A model generated the notes under the pieces. It was not told where the DNA came from. It saw only the letters and a list, made by a program, of their open reading frames with translations, and did no database searches. Position numbers and translations under genes: made by a program. Positions 33,601 through 43,465 of a stretch of 64,000 nucleotides of DNA are shown here, piece by piece (position 1 is the stretch's first letter; each line of letters starts with the position of its first letter). This DNA is from Sweltsa coloradensis (Eukaryota; Arthropoda; Insecta; Plecoptera; Chloroperlidae): the NCBI GenBank assembly GCA_024449915.1, contig JAMZAV010000440.1, positions 1 to 64,000 on the forward strand, written 5' to 3'.

Positions 33601-36424
33601 GTCACAGGACTTCGGATAAACGACAAACGTTACCCGCAAACTACCGTTTCGTGACCGTACGCGGACCGGTTCGCGATTTTGTCGCGTCAACGAGGTTTTC
33701 CACTACGAGGTATTCCGAGTACGAGGTTTTCCACGCCCTCCGCGTAGCAGTTTCAAGCCGCGCGCTAGCGCGACTTGTTCAATAGGATACTACAACATAG
33801 CACCTCATCTAATTTTCATCAGTGCCATCTTCTACATTTTCTATACATCACTAAAACCCTGCAAATTTTTCTTAAAGCTTACTTTCTGTTAAAAATGTTC
33901 GACAAAAATACCAATCGAAGTCTTTTGAGGACTTTCTTTGCGAGTTCAATTATTGGCGGTGGATTTCTTGATTTAACCAAGTTTGGTCTTCCTCTCGCAG
34001 CTCCTGGTCAGCAAGACGTTCGTGCCGACTAGGGTCACCACCGACATGTCAAGCAAGTCCGCCGAGCCGTCACCCCTCGTACCCTCGTCGCCAGAGCCGC
34101 CGGCCGCCATCTTGCCGGTCACGATTCCCCTCGGGGGCAAGTCCCTGGTCCAGCCACCGCCAGTCTTCAAAAACAAGATTTACGGCTACAAAAAGCTCAA
34201 GTTCCGGTGTAACGCATGCGCCCTCCGCGAGGCTACACTGAGATCGCTCATCACGCACGTGAAGGCGCACGCCCTCCCCTACTGTATGCTCTGTGCACTC
34301 GTGTGCGCCACCCACAAGCAGCTCGGCGCCCATGTCAAGAAGGTGCACCCCAGCAGCGAGCTGCCTGACAAGTAAGTATACTACCCTTCCCTAGGAAACC
34401 AGTCCGGCAGGACCGTGACTTAGAGTGTGTGTGAATATTATTCAAAGTCTAGGTCCAGGTCTAGGTCCAAATTCAAGACCACGTCTAGCAACGTAGAATG
34501 TACTAATTCTCTGTCAATGACGTTCAGTTCAGTTCAGTTTTATTAGCATCCATGTAGGTTACATTGTAACATTGGGTTTGTCAATACATTATTAATATAT
34601 ATATTAAAATAAAACAACAATACAATACAATTTGATTACTATAAACTAACTAAAAATAGCCTGTTACAAAAATGAGCATTTACTACTCCGGACTAATTAC
34701 CATAATTATATAAACATATGAAGTACTGTCTGAAAACTCAAGGTCTAGGTTCATTATTGTTCCAAGTCAGCAAATGGACCGAGCAATCAAAAGTGTACAC
34801 TCATTTTAAATCCAGTTCAAAATGGCTGACAGCAACAATGAGCAAAACAAGAAACGAATGCATATTTAAATGTTGGTAAACATTTTAGTGTTGTTTGTTA
34901 TTATCATGTGTTTAATTGTTTTTACTGGATGTACAAATAGTTTTTATTACTCAAATACTTTGCAAAGGACTATCGAATGCACGTTTAACCCAACTTTAGG
35001 TAGTGTTGACTTTGCTCGGCAGGTAGCTCCACTGTAGGCTAGTATAGGACGTTAACATTGAGTTGGACTTGGACCTAGACCTGAACCATAATTCAGACAC
35101 ACCCTTTCGATAGAGCATCAATGTATAGAGTCAGAGTCCGAGCTAGGATGTAACCAAAATTGGTAGCCGTCCGCAGTGTCATTATGACCGATCCCCGGCC
35201 GAAGCACATGACATGAAGAAGACCTGGGTTCGAATCCCACATGGTACGAGTTTTTTGTAATTGTCCTTCATATCTATCACCCCTCATCGTCTCGAATAGC
35301 AATATTGCACTAATAGAGACGTTAAACAACAAAAATTGGTAAGGTTAGGCCTAAAACAATGGTTGTACACGATTCAACCCCCTCCCCTCCACCCTTATCA
35401 CGATATTGTAACTATAGGAGGAGTATTTCATTGCCGATGTTCCCAGGGTGACCGTCACATCCAAGTACGGTCGGAAGCGCCACGTGCTTTCCTCGGTGGC
35501 CTTGATGCCAAACCGACTGAACCCGAAGAAGCAGACCAAGGAAGAGACGAAGAAAGTTAAGAAGGTAGTGCGTGATTCTGAAAATATAAACTCTGATGCT
35601 GATGCTGTCAAATGAAAGAGTTTCATGTCAGAACAGTTTTAAAGTAAATGAAAGATACAATATTGTGCCTTCTGCGCAAAATATCATCCAACAATCGGTG
35701 ATGTACGTTTAATTATGACTGTTGGCAGCATGTGCGAGCTTGGTCATTAGAATTTTCAGGAAGAAGTAAACTCAATCCACAATCCGTCCATACTTCCAAT
35801 ACTATTAAGAGGTAGGCTATAATGAAGCCTTAAATGTTATGTATTTATTTTATCTTAGTTAAAAATAATGAATGACCTGATCAAGTACAAGTGCTAGTCC
35901 ATAATGTGATGTTATCCCGAAGGATATATTTATAATTAGGCCTAATTTACATGTGTAAATGCTAATTAGTTTATTGTTTTAGGTTGTAGATTGTTATCGG
36001 CAGTTTGAAACGAGACCAACATCTTGATATTCTCTGTTAATTTATAACAAGATATAAGCCTATTGATTATAATAAAATACTTATACATTCCATGTATGTT
36101 TAATCAAAAGTGACATAAAAATGTCTTCATTGCAAAAATCATCATGTTTTTCAAATACCATTATAGTGCACACTAAAGAATAAAGATCCTCATTTTATGA
36201 TTCAATGTTGGAAGCAAATTCAAGAAAAATCAAATCCACGGTGTGCAATTTGCATATCTTAATTTTTTAATAACCCGCGTAGTTCCTTGTGGATAAAAAA
36301 GTAGTAAGATGATGCTGTCACCTTGAAACTGCTTTTGATTCATAAGTGTCATGTGTAAATAAGATAACATTGCATTTGTGAAAAGTGTTATTGTAAACGG
36401 TAATTATCTAACCTTGACAATAAA
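24681..36424 (+). CDS. Two-finger C2H2 zinc-finger protein gene (multi-exon)
   Basis: Exons 24,681-24,929 (ATG 24,726), 25,124-25,230, 25,535-26,075, 26,841-26,984, a duplicate 27,839-27,982, 34,001-34,371 and 35,447-35,615 (TGA) have consensus splice sites and compatible phases (0, 2, 0, 0, 0, 2). They total 1,536 nt (511 residues) with one copy of the 144-nt exon, or 1,680 nt (559 residues) with both. The N-terminus is acidic and Asn-rich (MDDYLFNDNDNAQMWF), the middle is low-complexity, and the C-terminus has two C2H2 fingers and a Lys-rich tail. A nuclear DNA- or RNA-binding regulator is likely from the fingers; I do not recognise the orthologue. AATAAA at 36,419 may end the transcript. 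Confidence 0.8.
24726..24929 (+). CDS. Zinc-finger gene, start-codon exon (68 codons)
   Basis: Acceptor TTGGAACAG precedes 24,681; the ATG at 24,726 has a good context (GTACAATGG). The segment is acidic and Asn/Asp-rich and ends ...VGLQYQ at donor GTACGT in phase 0. The longer open frame starting upstream uses a Met before the acceptor and is not needed. Confidence 0.72.
25124..25230 (+). CDS. Zinc-finger gene, exon 2 (107 nt)
   Basis: Acceptor GTTTAG and donor GTAAGT bracket ENQMSEGINDANFNY... ending VGYP, split after two bases of the last codon. The phase matches the next exon, which supplies the third base. A 152-codon minus-strand open frame overlaps it and is regarded as a shadow. Confidence 0.72.
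25535..26075 (+). CDS. Zinc-finger gene, large middle exon with coding minisatellite
   Basis: Acceptor AATTTCAG, then SGEDPYLYESLLEPPCENLW, a Tyr/Asp-rich stretch (SSLYDYDDED), three 10-residue repeats, a basic patch (RVFTKKKHFFQVV) and ...TGQLVP before donor GTGAGT in phase 0. The acidic and aromatic-rich composition resembles transcription activation regions, by composition only. Confidence 0.75.
25752..25841 (+). repeat. In-frame coding minisatellite, three 30-bp units
   Basis: The unit encodes [VA]FNGAGQAPN three times in a row with one or two nucleotide differences per unit. The length keeps the frame, so copy-number change would be tolerated. Confidence 0.95.
26273..26672 (+). mobile_element. 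SINE-A (tRNA-headed, about 400 bp), copy 1
   Basis: The head resembles a tRNA: A-box TTGGTCTTGTGGTTAGCG, anticodon arm TCTGCTTCCAATGCAGA (loop anticodon CCA) and B-box GGTTCGATTCCC. The tail ends GGGTAGACTC...AATTTATTTATTTA. It lies in an intron and was copied again by the 1-kb tandem duplication. Other copies: 27,281-27,674, 28,943-29,378, 41,088-41,152, 41,236-41,655. Confidence 0.82.
26841..26984 (+). CDS. Zinc-finger gene, 144-nt exon, copy 1
   Basis: TTTATTTCAG acceptor, then PLKSWKDGNTSRYMTTVMAA ... VALQKTK, then GTAAGT. It is phase 0 at both ends (48 codons), so it can be skipped, used alone or used with its copy without breaking the frame. Confidence 0.75.
27281..27674 (+). mobile_element. 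SINE-A copy 2 (from the tandem duplication)
   Basis: Same structure as copy 1 with a better preserved B-box (GGGTTCGATTCCCGG). Its presence at the same position in the second duplication unit shows that the SINE predates the duplication. Confidence 0.82.
27839..27982 (+). CDS. Zinc-finger gene, 144-nt exon, copy 2
   Basis: It differs from copy 1 by four visible changes: the first codon CCA to TCA (Pro to Ser) and three synonymous ones (CTA/TTA, ACA/ACG, GCT/GCC). Acceptor and donor are intact. Alternative or joint inclusion with copy 1 is possible. Confidence 0.68.
28090..28520. repeat. Degenerate dispersed repeat, related to 29,575-29,735
   Basis: The block containing CTCACGGTTGCCGTGCCCAAAG and the following CGGGTACAAGCACCG recurs at about 29,577-29,690. 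Long open frames here lack codon structure and known motifs, and I treat them as non-coding intron. Confidence 0.5.
28943..29378 (-). mobile_element. SINE-A copy 3
   Basis: On the minus strand: head GTTGGTCTTGTGGTTAGCGT with GGTTCGATTCCCGC, tail ending in AAATAAATAAATAAA at the low-coordinate side. Oriented against the gene. Confidence 0.82.
29740..29817 (+). repeat. SINE-B tail fragment
   Basis: ATTTCTGGATTGTAAATATC ... GGAGTGTTTCCCGACTATCC, the same tail as at 30,040-30,112 but without a tRNA head. Confidence 0.75.
29953..30112 (+). mobile_element. SINE-B full copy
   Basis: The tRNA-like head has A-box GGTGGTCTAGTTGGCTAGGC, anticodon arm TCCACCTGGAAAGTGGGA (loop anticodon GGA, Ser-type) and B-box GGGTTCGTACCCC, followed by the family tail that ends CCAAATGGAG. 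Intronic. Confidence 0.8.
30113..31740. other. Intronic AT-rich sequence, no feature
   Basis: Degenerate copies of sequence also seen at 28,520-28,900 (for example around 30,240-30,600). No splice-bounded open stretch stands out. Confidence 0.45.
31745..32990. repeat. Higher-order repeat, about 845-bp period
   Basis: A block containing GACATTTCATTAATATCTTC, GATTCCAATGGCGTTAG and CATCAGAGGTTACGGCC at about 31,790-31,880 recurs at about 32,627-32,715, each preceded by a G-run. Within it a degenerate unit of about 110 bp (TCCGATCNGGTCCATCTCGG ... TTGTCCCGGATTT) repeats at 32,258, 32,376 and 32,483, with single copies at 31,966 and about 32,798. Confidence 0.75.
32979..33472. mobile_element. TIR element, about 494 bp
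   Basis: CCAGGGACCCAAGTTTT is inverted as AAAACTTGGGTCCCTGG. Subterminal inverted AACGTA motifs recur. No matching target duplication was found, so its class is open. Confidence 0.7.
33473..33990. other. CG-rich then AT-rich intron end
   Basis: 33,530-33,780 is unusually CpG-rich for this window (GCGCGCTAGCGCG near the end). No reading frame is supported. It is followed by ordinary AT-rich intron up to the acceptor at 34,000. Confidence 0.4.
34001..34371 (+). CDS. Zinc-finger gene, exon with two C2H2 fingers
   Basis: Acceptor CTCTCGCAG is followed in phase 0 by LLVSKTFVPTRVTT, a Ser/Pro-rich stretch, then finger 1 (C-x2-C-x12-H-x3-H in FRCNACALREATLRSL...) and finger 2 (C-x2-C-x12-H-x4-H in YCMLCALVCATHKQLG...), only a few residues apart. 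Both have all four zinc ligands. The exon ends ELPD plus two bases of Lys at donor GTAAGT. Markedly GC-rich, unlike the surrounding intron. Confidence 0.85.
35170..35338 (+). mobile_element. tRNA-headed SINE sharing the 5S-SINE tail
   Basis: B-box GGGTTCGAATCCCACATGG is followed by CACCCCTCATCGTCTCGAAT and AGAGACGTTAAACAACAAAA. This tail matches that of the 5S-derived SINE at 9,990-10,050. The 5' boundary is uncertain. It lies in the last intron. Confidence 0.65.
35447..35615 (+). CDS. Zinc-finger gene, terminal exon
   Basis: Acceptor GTTCCCAG completes the split Lys codon and continues VTVTSKYGRKRHVLSSVALM, then a Lys-rich run (NPKKQTKEETKKVKK), ending DADAVK-stop at 35,613-35,615. The basic tail looks like a nuclear localisation signal. 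Confidence 0.8.
36419..36424 (+). terminator. Polyadenylation signal AATAAA (candidate)
   Basis: AATAAA in the context GACAATAAAGAAAAA, about 800 bp after the stop codon of the zinc-finger gene. Other A-rich hexamers occur earlier in the 3' region, so usage is uncertain. Confidence 0.4.
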
Positions 36425-36844
36425 GAAAAATCTAGCTATACTGGCAAACGTGTTTATTGTTATTTTTACTGTACCTGCTTGCTCAAGTTAGTAGCACTCG
36501 TGAAGGCTGTGTGTGTACGCACGTTATGATGACATATACAATACTTACTTCAGTTATTTGCATTGTACAGAAAATCATAACTCCCGGATAATAGCTAGTA
36601 ACAATGCCATTCTTTTCATCATTGGCGACAGCCATATGAGGGAAATGCGCGAAATACCGCTGGAATACTTCGGAAAGTCGTTCAAAGTGCAAATTGCTTC
36701 AAGCCAAATGCTGTTTTATCAAGTGTTCTAGAGGCAACTAGGTCGTGCAACAAAAGCGACATAGTAATTCGATTTGAACACAAAGAAGTAAGAACCTATT
36801 TATTGTTTCGACCACCACTCGTATGCACCTCAAATGTCAATTAA

Positions 36845-37026
36845 AACTAGGGAAACGCCAAAATCGTTGTTAAACGAGTGAGTGAGCCAAGTGTTGAGTA
36901 CCCGGGAACATCCCCTTTCCTCCCCTATACCTAAGGCTGGATCTAGCCCAGTATGAGGAATGATACCGGGTACTCAACACATGGCTCACTCACTCGTTTA
37001 ACAACGACTTTGGCGTTTCCCTAGTT
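36845..37026. mobile_element. Foldback MITE, 182 bp, 65-bp arms
   Basis: AACTAGGGAAACGCCAAAAT at the left is inverted as GACTTTGGCGTTTCCCTAGTT at the right edge (read to 37,026), and pairing continues through ACGAGTGAGTGAGCCA and GAGTACCCGG with only a few mismatches. No ORF. Confidence 0.88.
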
Positions 37027-37940
37027 ATTTAAATTGAACATTTAAAAAGCGAATCGTGTTCAAAACGTAGAAGCATGAAACATTAACAAATTTTCAAGAC
37101 AAAACAAAATCACCTAGTTTTTCATTTCCCATTTAACACCCCTATATGCTATGATTTCCATCAAATTAGAAATGCTCTCACCTCAAAACCAAGTAAAATA
37201 GGTTACTTTAAAACCCATTCAGTGGAGAATTAAATTTTCCAAAATTAAGTTATTTTAAGCAATAATTTTAAAATGCTAATTTTTTCTAAGATTTTTCGTG
37301 TTTTTCAAACAAAAAAATCGTGTTTTTTAAGGAATTTTGGGAAATTTTGGATTTTGAATTTAAGCTTTATTTTAGGTAAAGATGTAAATTTGATGTACAT
37401 TCCTAAAACAAGATTTTTTTCTGAATTCTTTTGCATATTTTACATTTTTTGTTACTCAAATAGTAGCAATACTACAAATAAATTACTTTTCCGGGACAAA
37501 CCATATTTTTTTTCATTTTTAGCCATTTTTGCAGATGTGTATTTTCAATTTGCTCTAAAAAAAGCACTTTTTGTCCAATCGGGATGGGAAAAAATGTATC
37601 TATTTTTAATGCACGGAAAAAAACAAAAAATGGGGTCAAATTGAAAAAAACAATCTTTTACCGTAACATAAATTTGGAAAGTTGGTGACCATTATAGTGG
37701 ACGATTCCACTGAATGAGTTAAGAGGGCTTCAAAAACCTCTAAAACTCACCAAATCGAATCTAGGATCTCAAAAATTTTCCGGGAGCAAGCCCCCGGACC
37801 CCCGCATTTGTCCCTGCCGTATGGACACAGTACCCGGTAATGTTTTTAGAATAACCAGCGAATTTTTTTTTACCTGGGGAGAAGACTGTTCTAGTATGTT
37901 ATTTTGAGAATCTTTCGATAGATATGTAGCATTTTTAGGG
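37027..37940. other. AT-rich, no recognisable feature
   Basis: T-rich sequence. An open frame at 37,273-37,644 is Phe/Lys-rich by composition and has no motif. Confidence 0.5.
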
Positions 37941-37945
37941 AGGGA

Positions 37946-38903
37946 TTAAAGATTGTCTTTAGTTTCTTTACTTTCAAGTTTCAATACTTGAATCAACTCA
38001 ATAAAATTACCGGAATTTGAAAGTAGGTTATCTGAAAGTTTTGATTTCAATTGTTTCGTTTTGGAAGCCTTGTTAATAAGCCTACTGTCATCGGAATTAT
38101 TGGAACTTTGCTCCCTATGACCACGTAGTCCTATGTCTTGCCTGGCGCAATATAGTGCGGACCTAATTATTGTAGACAAGCATTTTCAATTTTTGTGATT
38201 TGGTCTGTAACTTGTTTACCAAGCTTTGAAGTCACACACACCGTTTTCTTAGCAGATTGGTAAGATGAATATCTTATCGTTGAATGTGCATGTGCCTGTG
38301 ACATGCTGTGTCTATCGGTAGCAACAGATATATCTGTTTCCAGTCGCAATACCCAGGATGAATGAAACTAGACTTATCCTTGTCAGAATCTAATTCAAAA
38401 TGTCGGCAAGTAAAACAAAACACAAAGTCTTGACTCACAGAGTACTCCAACCATGCACATTTATCGAACCATTTACTTTGAAAAGATCGATTTTTTCCAC
38501 AAATGTTTGTTTTGGGATATTGCACACGCCTTGGTTGGACAGGACCCTGATCAATTGATAAGCTTATATCGTTTGGTGCAGAGGGAACAATTGCATGGCT
38601 GTTTTTGGTTGCACTTGTGACCTGCAATGTTGGACTTACCGAAACATCACTAGCTTCTATTATTTCAGTTGTGATGGAATTAGTTGAGAGATCGGTCAAT
38701 CGTTCAGTGTTGACTGGTTTTGATGGTTTGCCTAGTTGGTCACTTGATTGTTGCACTTTTACTGTCATACCACTGTCCGTCACTGTCACTCCACTAACTG
38801 CGCTCGAGCCGGCCACAGAATCTTCCTCCAGTGCAGAACTGGGGTTTTTCTGTTTTTTAAACCAATTGGTTATTACATTCGTTTTACTAGCTACACGTTT
38901 CAT
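37946..38903 (-). pseudogene. ZMYM1-type hAT transposase, N-terminal pseudogene
   Basis: A 209-codon frame (38,903 to 38,274) starts MKRVASKTNVITNWFKK, has a Ser/Thr-rich linker, and then the conserved TTF-type zinc-finger region: GKNRSFQSKWFDKCAWLEYS and CFTCRHFELDSDKDKS. The family continues with a region of the form DIALRGHRE...NRGNFLEL. That occurs here in another frame (ARQDIGLRGHREQ, NSGNFIELIQVL at 38,179-37,946), so one or more frameshifts separate them. The catalytic DDE and C-terminal dimerisation parts are absent. It is a truncated relic of a hAT/ZMYM1-like transposase. Confidence 0.82.
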
Positions 38904-39529
38904 TTTATTTGGAAATAAATAACATTTATACTATGCCAAATCACAATAAAAATGAAATTTCGTACAATGAAGTACTTGTTAAACATACCTTACGTGTGGC
39001 ACAGGACACTAACGCCCGCAAACTGAGCAATATCGCCCACTACTGCAAATCCATTGCCTAATAGTCCGCTTGGCACCGCAATTTATGCTCTATGAACATC
39101 ATCAACCCCGTGACCCGAGACGTTAGAATTCGCTCCTGCCTGAAGTGCGTACATTATTACGCTTTTGTTTGCATGCGACACTGACAAGTGCCTGACTGTC
39201 TGTCGGCACGTCATAAAAAGGCTCATATCATATCTGCAGGTCGAGTCTTTGACCTGCTCATTGTAGTTGGTAAGGTTTGAAGGATTGATGGTGCAGTTGG
39301 GGGCCTTGGGGCACCCTACCCAGAGAATCCTACCCCTGTCAGAGCAATCGCTAACACGCCTGCCCGATAAACCCTCAAGCTAAGACCTTCTCGGCCAGAG
39401 CCACGGAGATGACAAGTTCAAGTTTTTATTGATCCGTTGATCTATACATAGTACAAATATGGATGTCGTCAAATAATTAATACTAAAGACATAATAGTTA
39501 AAAGTAGGACATATTCCATAAAGCATCAC

Positions 39530-39852
39530 AACACCTGCACCACCAAAAACCTTATATACCAACTGAGATGTCTGCACTGCCCCGCGGAGTACATAGGCCT
39601 GACCACCAACACCCTGAGGCAAAGAATGAATGGGCACAGGCATGATATAGTGAGAGTTAATGAGTGACAAACCAGTGGCACTACAACACGCAGCCACTCA
39701 TAAGTCATAACTTAAGCTTTAATGACTGTTTCAACACCAGCATTTTAAAAGCATTACGACCCAACTGCAGTGAAGGAGAGCTCAGCAAATGGGAATTGGC
39801 ACACCAAATGGTCACCAGCTCCAGTGAGCCTCCTAACCTCAACCTACGCTAA
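39530..39852 (+). pseudogene. Penelope-like element, GIY-YIG endonuclease fragment
   Basis: The plus strand reads NLIYQLRCLHCPAEYIGLTT and NTLRQRMNGHRHDI, a GIY-YIG nuclease pattern with the Tyr-Ile-Gly motif and the conserved Arg. After a stop near 39,664 another frame gives FNDCFNTSILKAL and GELSKWELAHQM, ending NLNLR. Penelope-like elements carry such a domain after their RT. The downstream repeat with GCCGAAACG fits their terminal repeats. No RT domain is present. Confidence 0.6.
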
Positions 39853-39959
39853 CCAAGGGGTCCAGAGGGGAAAAAGAGAACTACCTTACCTGGCCGACCT
39901 TCCTTAGTTCCCCTCTCCAGCGCCAACAGCGCCTCTTGTACATATTTATAATTTAGTAG

Positions 39960-40150
39960 CCATTTATTTAGTCAGTAACTCTCTCAACTCCGACGGGTGA
40001 ACAAGGCTGTTCAAGCCGAAACGTTTTGTCGTAATGTAATGTGATTTGTGTAAATATATGTGACCTTCAACTCTACACAGCCACCAAAATGTTTCAACTT
40101 TCAAGGTAAGCTGTTGGCTCCCAGCCTCTATCAATCTTTCCCCAACCAAC
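39960..40150 (+). mobile_element. Penelope-like terminal repeat
   Basis: CGACGGGTGAACAAGGC and GCCGAAACGTTTTGTCG form a stem-loop at 39,990-40,030 resembling the hammerhead-bearing terminal repeats of Penelope-like elements, but the CUGANGA core is not conserved. GGTAAGCTGTTGG near 40,107 matches an end at 19,212. Confidence 0.5.
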
Positions 40151-40335
40151 ACTCAACCAGCCTCTAGACCCTATCAACCCAAGTAAGCCAAGAACTGTTT
40201 AGATTGGAGAAGGGTTGGCAGGTTGGGAAAGCATAGAGAACATAAAGGCCAGCCTGAAGGGCTGGGGGCGGGGCAACAAAACTTTTCACCTGCTGATGAC
40301 AACGCTGCAGCTAATTTACCTTAATCCATGACGCG

Positions 40336-40857
40336 CAGTGGCGGCGCTACGGGGGTGCATGGGGGGGCAATTGCCCCCCAAAATATGGCCTGCCCCCCCG
40401 CTTGCCCCCCCAGTCGTAGTACACTGTTCTAAATTAATGTATATCGATTGCATTTTATAATAAATTGTTCCTACCGTAATTCCAGTAATGCTTATAATTA
40501 TAAAAGAAGCGCTGTTCCAGAACAAGTTTTTTGTTTTGTTTTGTTTTGCACTGTAACATTACTAAAATTAAATCATCAAATCACAAATTAAATACAACAA
40601 ACTGTACATATTTGTGTTTATTTTACCAAGTGTTTATCCTTCATAAAAAAAACGGTAATCCCCACAGTTGCCATTTTTCAGTTAAAACATGACGAAATAA
40701 CTGTAGTATGGTGAAATTTTTTTCGCCTTCGGCGAAAGAGCCTCCGGCGGCTGGGGCTTTGCCCCAGACCCCAGCTACCCGCCACTGATTGCCCCCCCAC
40801 TTTATTACCTTGCCCATCCTCTGCCCCCCCAATGATTTTTGTCTGGCGCCGCCACTG
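40336..40857. mobile_element. hAT-type element, 522 bp
   Basis: CAGTGGCGGCGC is inverted as GCGCCGCCACTG, flanked by a perfect ATGACGCG duplication (40,328-40,335 and 40,858-40,865). An internal block (GCCTCCGGCGGCTGGGGCTT) is shared in inverted form with the family G elements at about 8,660 and 16,115. Confidence 0.93.
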
Positions 40858-41087
40858 ATGACGCGTTTTGTCCTTCTGGGACTCATCAGGGTCAGGGGGA
40901 AGATTTTAAATTAATTAGCTGCAGTTGCATCAGCAGGTGAAAAGTTTTGTTGCCCCTAGGACCCAGCCCTTGAGGCTCGCCTTTATGTTCTCACTTTTCT
41001 ATGCTTTCCCAACCTGTCAACCCTTCTCCAATCTAAACTAAACTGGCCTGTTGGCCTTTTCCACACTTTGCAAGCCAAGTCTATAGT

Positions 41088-41152
41088 GGGAATCGAACCC
41101 TGGACCTTCTGCACTGGAAGCAGAGACTCTAACCACAACACCAACGAACCAC
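41088..41152 (-). repeat. SINE-A head fragment
   Basis: Minus strand GTTGGTGTTGTGGTTAGAGT, CTTCCAGTGCAGAAGG and GGTTCGATTCCCAC: the tRNA-like head only. Confidence 0.75.
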
Positions 41153-41235
41153 AATCATACAGAGCTTAGGCTCTATAGTTGTTACAAACAAGCCTTCCTG
41201 ATGTTTGTAACATATATTAGTAATATTAGGCCTAG

Positions 41236-41655
41236 AAATAAATAAATATGCATTTAGAGTCTACCCACTAAGTCATATAACTGATTTTCAGTGGGGGTCA
41301 TTAAACCAAAGTGACCAAGCGAACCCTCTAGGCTCTGAGTCAATCAACGAGTGAGCGATAACCAACCATGGTTGGTAAAGATCATTATTTTTAATAGGAA
41401 ATATAGCAATCAGTGGTATGGACAGTGTGAATACCCGCAGATCAACGCCAGAATTAACAAGTCCGATTCAGAACAACTTTGAATTTATTATGTGCCTCGT
41501 TGCTAGGACGGCTCTAAAGACACCGTTTACTAATTCCCAAGACAAGAACTGATGGACTGAAGTCCAAATCAGAAGTTTAAAAACTTCTGCCTCGATCCAT
41601 GGGCCTTCTGAATTGGAAGCAGAGACGCTAACCACAAGACCAACGAGCCACACAA
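41236..41655 (-). mobile_element. SINE-A copy 5
   Basis: Minus orientation, head GTTGGTCTTGTGGTTAGCGT near 41,640 and tail near 41,250 (TAGACTCTAAATGCATATTT). It lies directly beside the 3' tail of the LINE on the same strand. Confidence 0.8.
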
Positions 41656-41667
41656 GACCAACAATAT

Positions 41668-42690
41668 TATTTATTTATTTTTATTTATTTTATAAGCATT
41701 CCATTCAATACAACACTCATATGCCCACAAATGGTAGGCGAGTACAGGACATTGTCATCAAGTGTACTAATCTAAAATCACAAATATTATAAAATACACA
41801 ATTATAACAGATAACATCAACAATGTACCAGTGTAACAATGGCTTGATTGTGCTCTCCCAGCCATATTACTTGTTCACCATTATTATTGTATTGTCATTT
41901 TTAAAATATAATATTTATACAGGTAAAACTGGTAGACATAGTCTAACCTAATATACAATAAAGCTAATGCCAGTTGACATAAATATTTACTAGTTCACAT
42001 CTAAAATTATCTAATATCACATCTAATGTTTTTTATCTTGAATATAATATCTAGTCCTATGTAGGCCTATATTCCAGATATTCCCTTACAGTGTAGAAAC
42101 TGTGTTGTAGTAAACAATTTTTTTACTTTGGACTTAAAACTGATCCTAGATTTCAACTCATCATTTTGAGGACATATAATTTCATCTGGTAGCTTATAAT
42201 AGATCTTCACTCCAATGTTTACCGGGTCACAATACAGCAATTTCAATCTGTGGCCCAACTGATGTAGTTTAAACCTACTTCTCGTATTGATACCATGGAG
42301 TGACTCATTTGATTGAAAGTATTGGGGGAAATCTCTGACAAACATTACTACTTCCAGAGTATACAAGCTTGCTACTGTTAATAGTTTTATATTTTTGAAA
42401 ACTTGCCTACAGGAATCTCTTGCTCCAATATGTGACATATAGCGCACAGCTCTTTTTTGGAGACAGAACACTTTCCCAATGTTTACAGAATTGCCCCAAA
42501 ACAAAATCCCATAGTAAATAAGGGATTGAACATTAGCAAAATATACTATTCTCAAAATATCCGTATTGCACTGTGAAGACAAATTCTTCATCCGAAAGCA
42601 AGCAGAGCTCAGTTTGTTACAAAGATCATCAATATGAGATGTCCACTTCATTCTAAAGTCTAGTGTGAGGCCAAGGAATTTAGAGTGATC
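41668..42690 (-). pseudogene. Jockey/CR1-type LINE, C-terminal RT and 3' end
   Basis: The minus strand reads FLGLTLDFRMKWTSHIDDLC, then LIYYGILFWGN, LQKRAVRYMSHIGARDSCR and ...GISGI-stop at 42,067, the thumb/C-terminal region typical of Jockey-superfamily reverse transcriptases. The tail ends in an AAATAAAT tract at about 41,668-41,692. It is separated from its RT core (43,466-44,150) by a Helitron-like insertion. Confidence 0.85.
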
Positions 42691-42694
42691 AATT

Positions 42695-43464
42695 ATATTA
42701 ATTGGATAAGCGTAGCAAAGATTCCATTTCACTACACTGGAGAAAAAAATCCGGAATGTTTTTTTTTTGTCTGTTTGTTAACACCAATTCCGGCTAAACC
42801 GATATTTCAATTGCAATAATATTTTATGGAGGCCTTCGAAATCTCTGAACTTAGAACTGCCACGTTTTTTAGCGCAATCGAAAAATTATTTCTCAATAAA
42901 ATCGTAATTTTACGATTTTTTAAATTTTTTTAAAATTTCTTCGACTTATAACACCTACATGCTTTATCCGATTGTAATGATTTTTTCACAGAACCTTAAT
43001 TTATGAATTAATATATTCGTGTGAAATTTGAGCGCAATCGAAAAATTATTTCTTATGAAAATCACAATTTTACGATTTTTTAAATTTTTAAAACATTCTT
43101 CCCCTTGTAACACCTACATGCTTTATCCGATTGTAATGATTTTTTTCAAAGAACCTTAATTTTATTTATTAATGTATTTGTGTGAAATTTGAGCGCGATC
43201 GAAAAATAATTTCTCATGAAAATCGCAATTTTACGTTTTTTTCGTTTAAAAACAATTTCTTCGACTTGTAACACCTACATGCTTTATCCGATTGTAATGA
43301 TATTTTCACAGAACCTTAATTTTATGAATTTATACATTTGTGTGAAATTTGAGCGCAATCGAAAAATAATCTCTCATGAAAAACGCAATTTTACGCTTTT
43401 TTCGTTTAAAAAAACATACGCTCATCCAACAACGCGCCTGAAAAAGCGTTTGCGAAGCTTCCTA
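42695..43464 (+). mobile_element. Helitron-like repeat H3 inside the LINE
   Basis: It starts TTAATTGGATAAGCGTAGCA and ends TGCGAAGCTTCCTAGT (CTAG/T). It contains four tandem units with GAGCGCAATCGAAAAAT and CATGCTTTATCCGATTGTAA. The LINE frame stops at one side and resumes at the other, so the insertion is younger than the LINE. Confidence 0.7.
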
Positions 43465-43465
43465 G

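Noticed and set aside
39960..40150. Second active hammerhead ribozyme
   Set aside because: The stem-loop and GAAAC are present, but the CUGANGA core is not, so only a degenerate relation is claimed.
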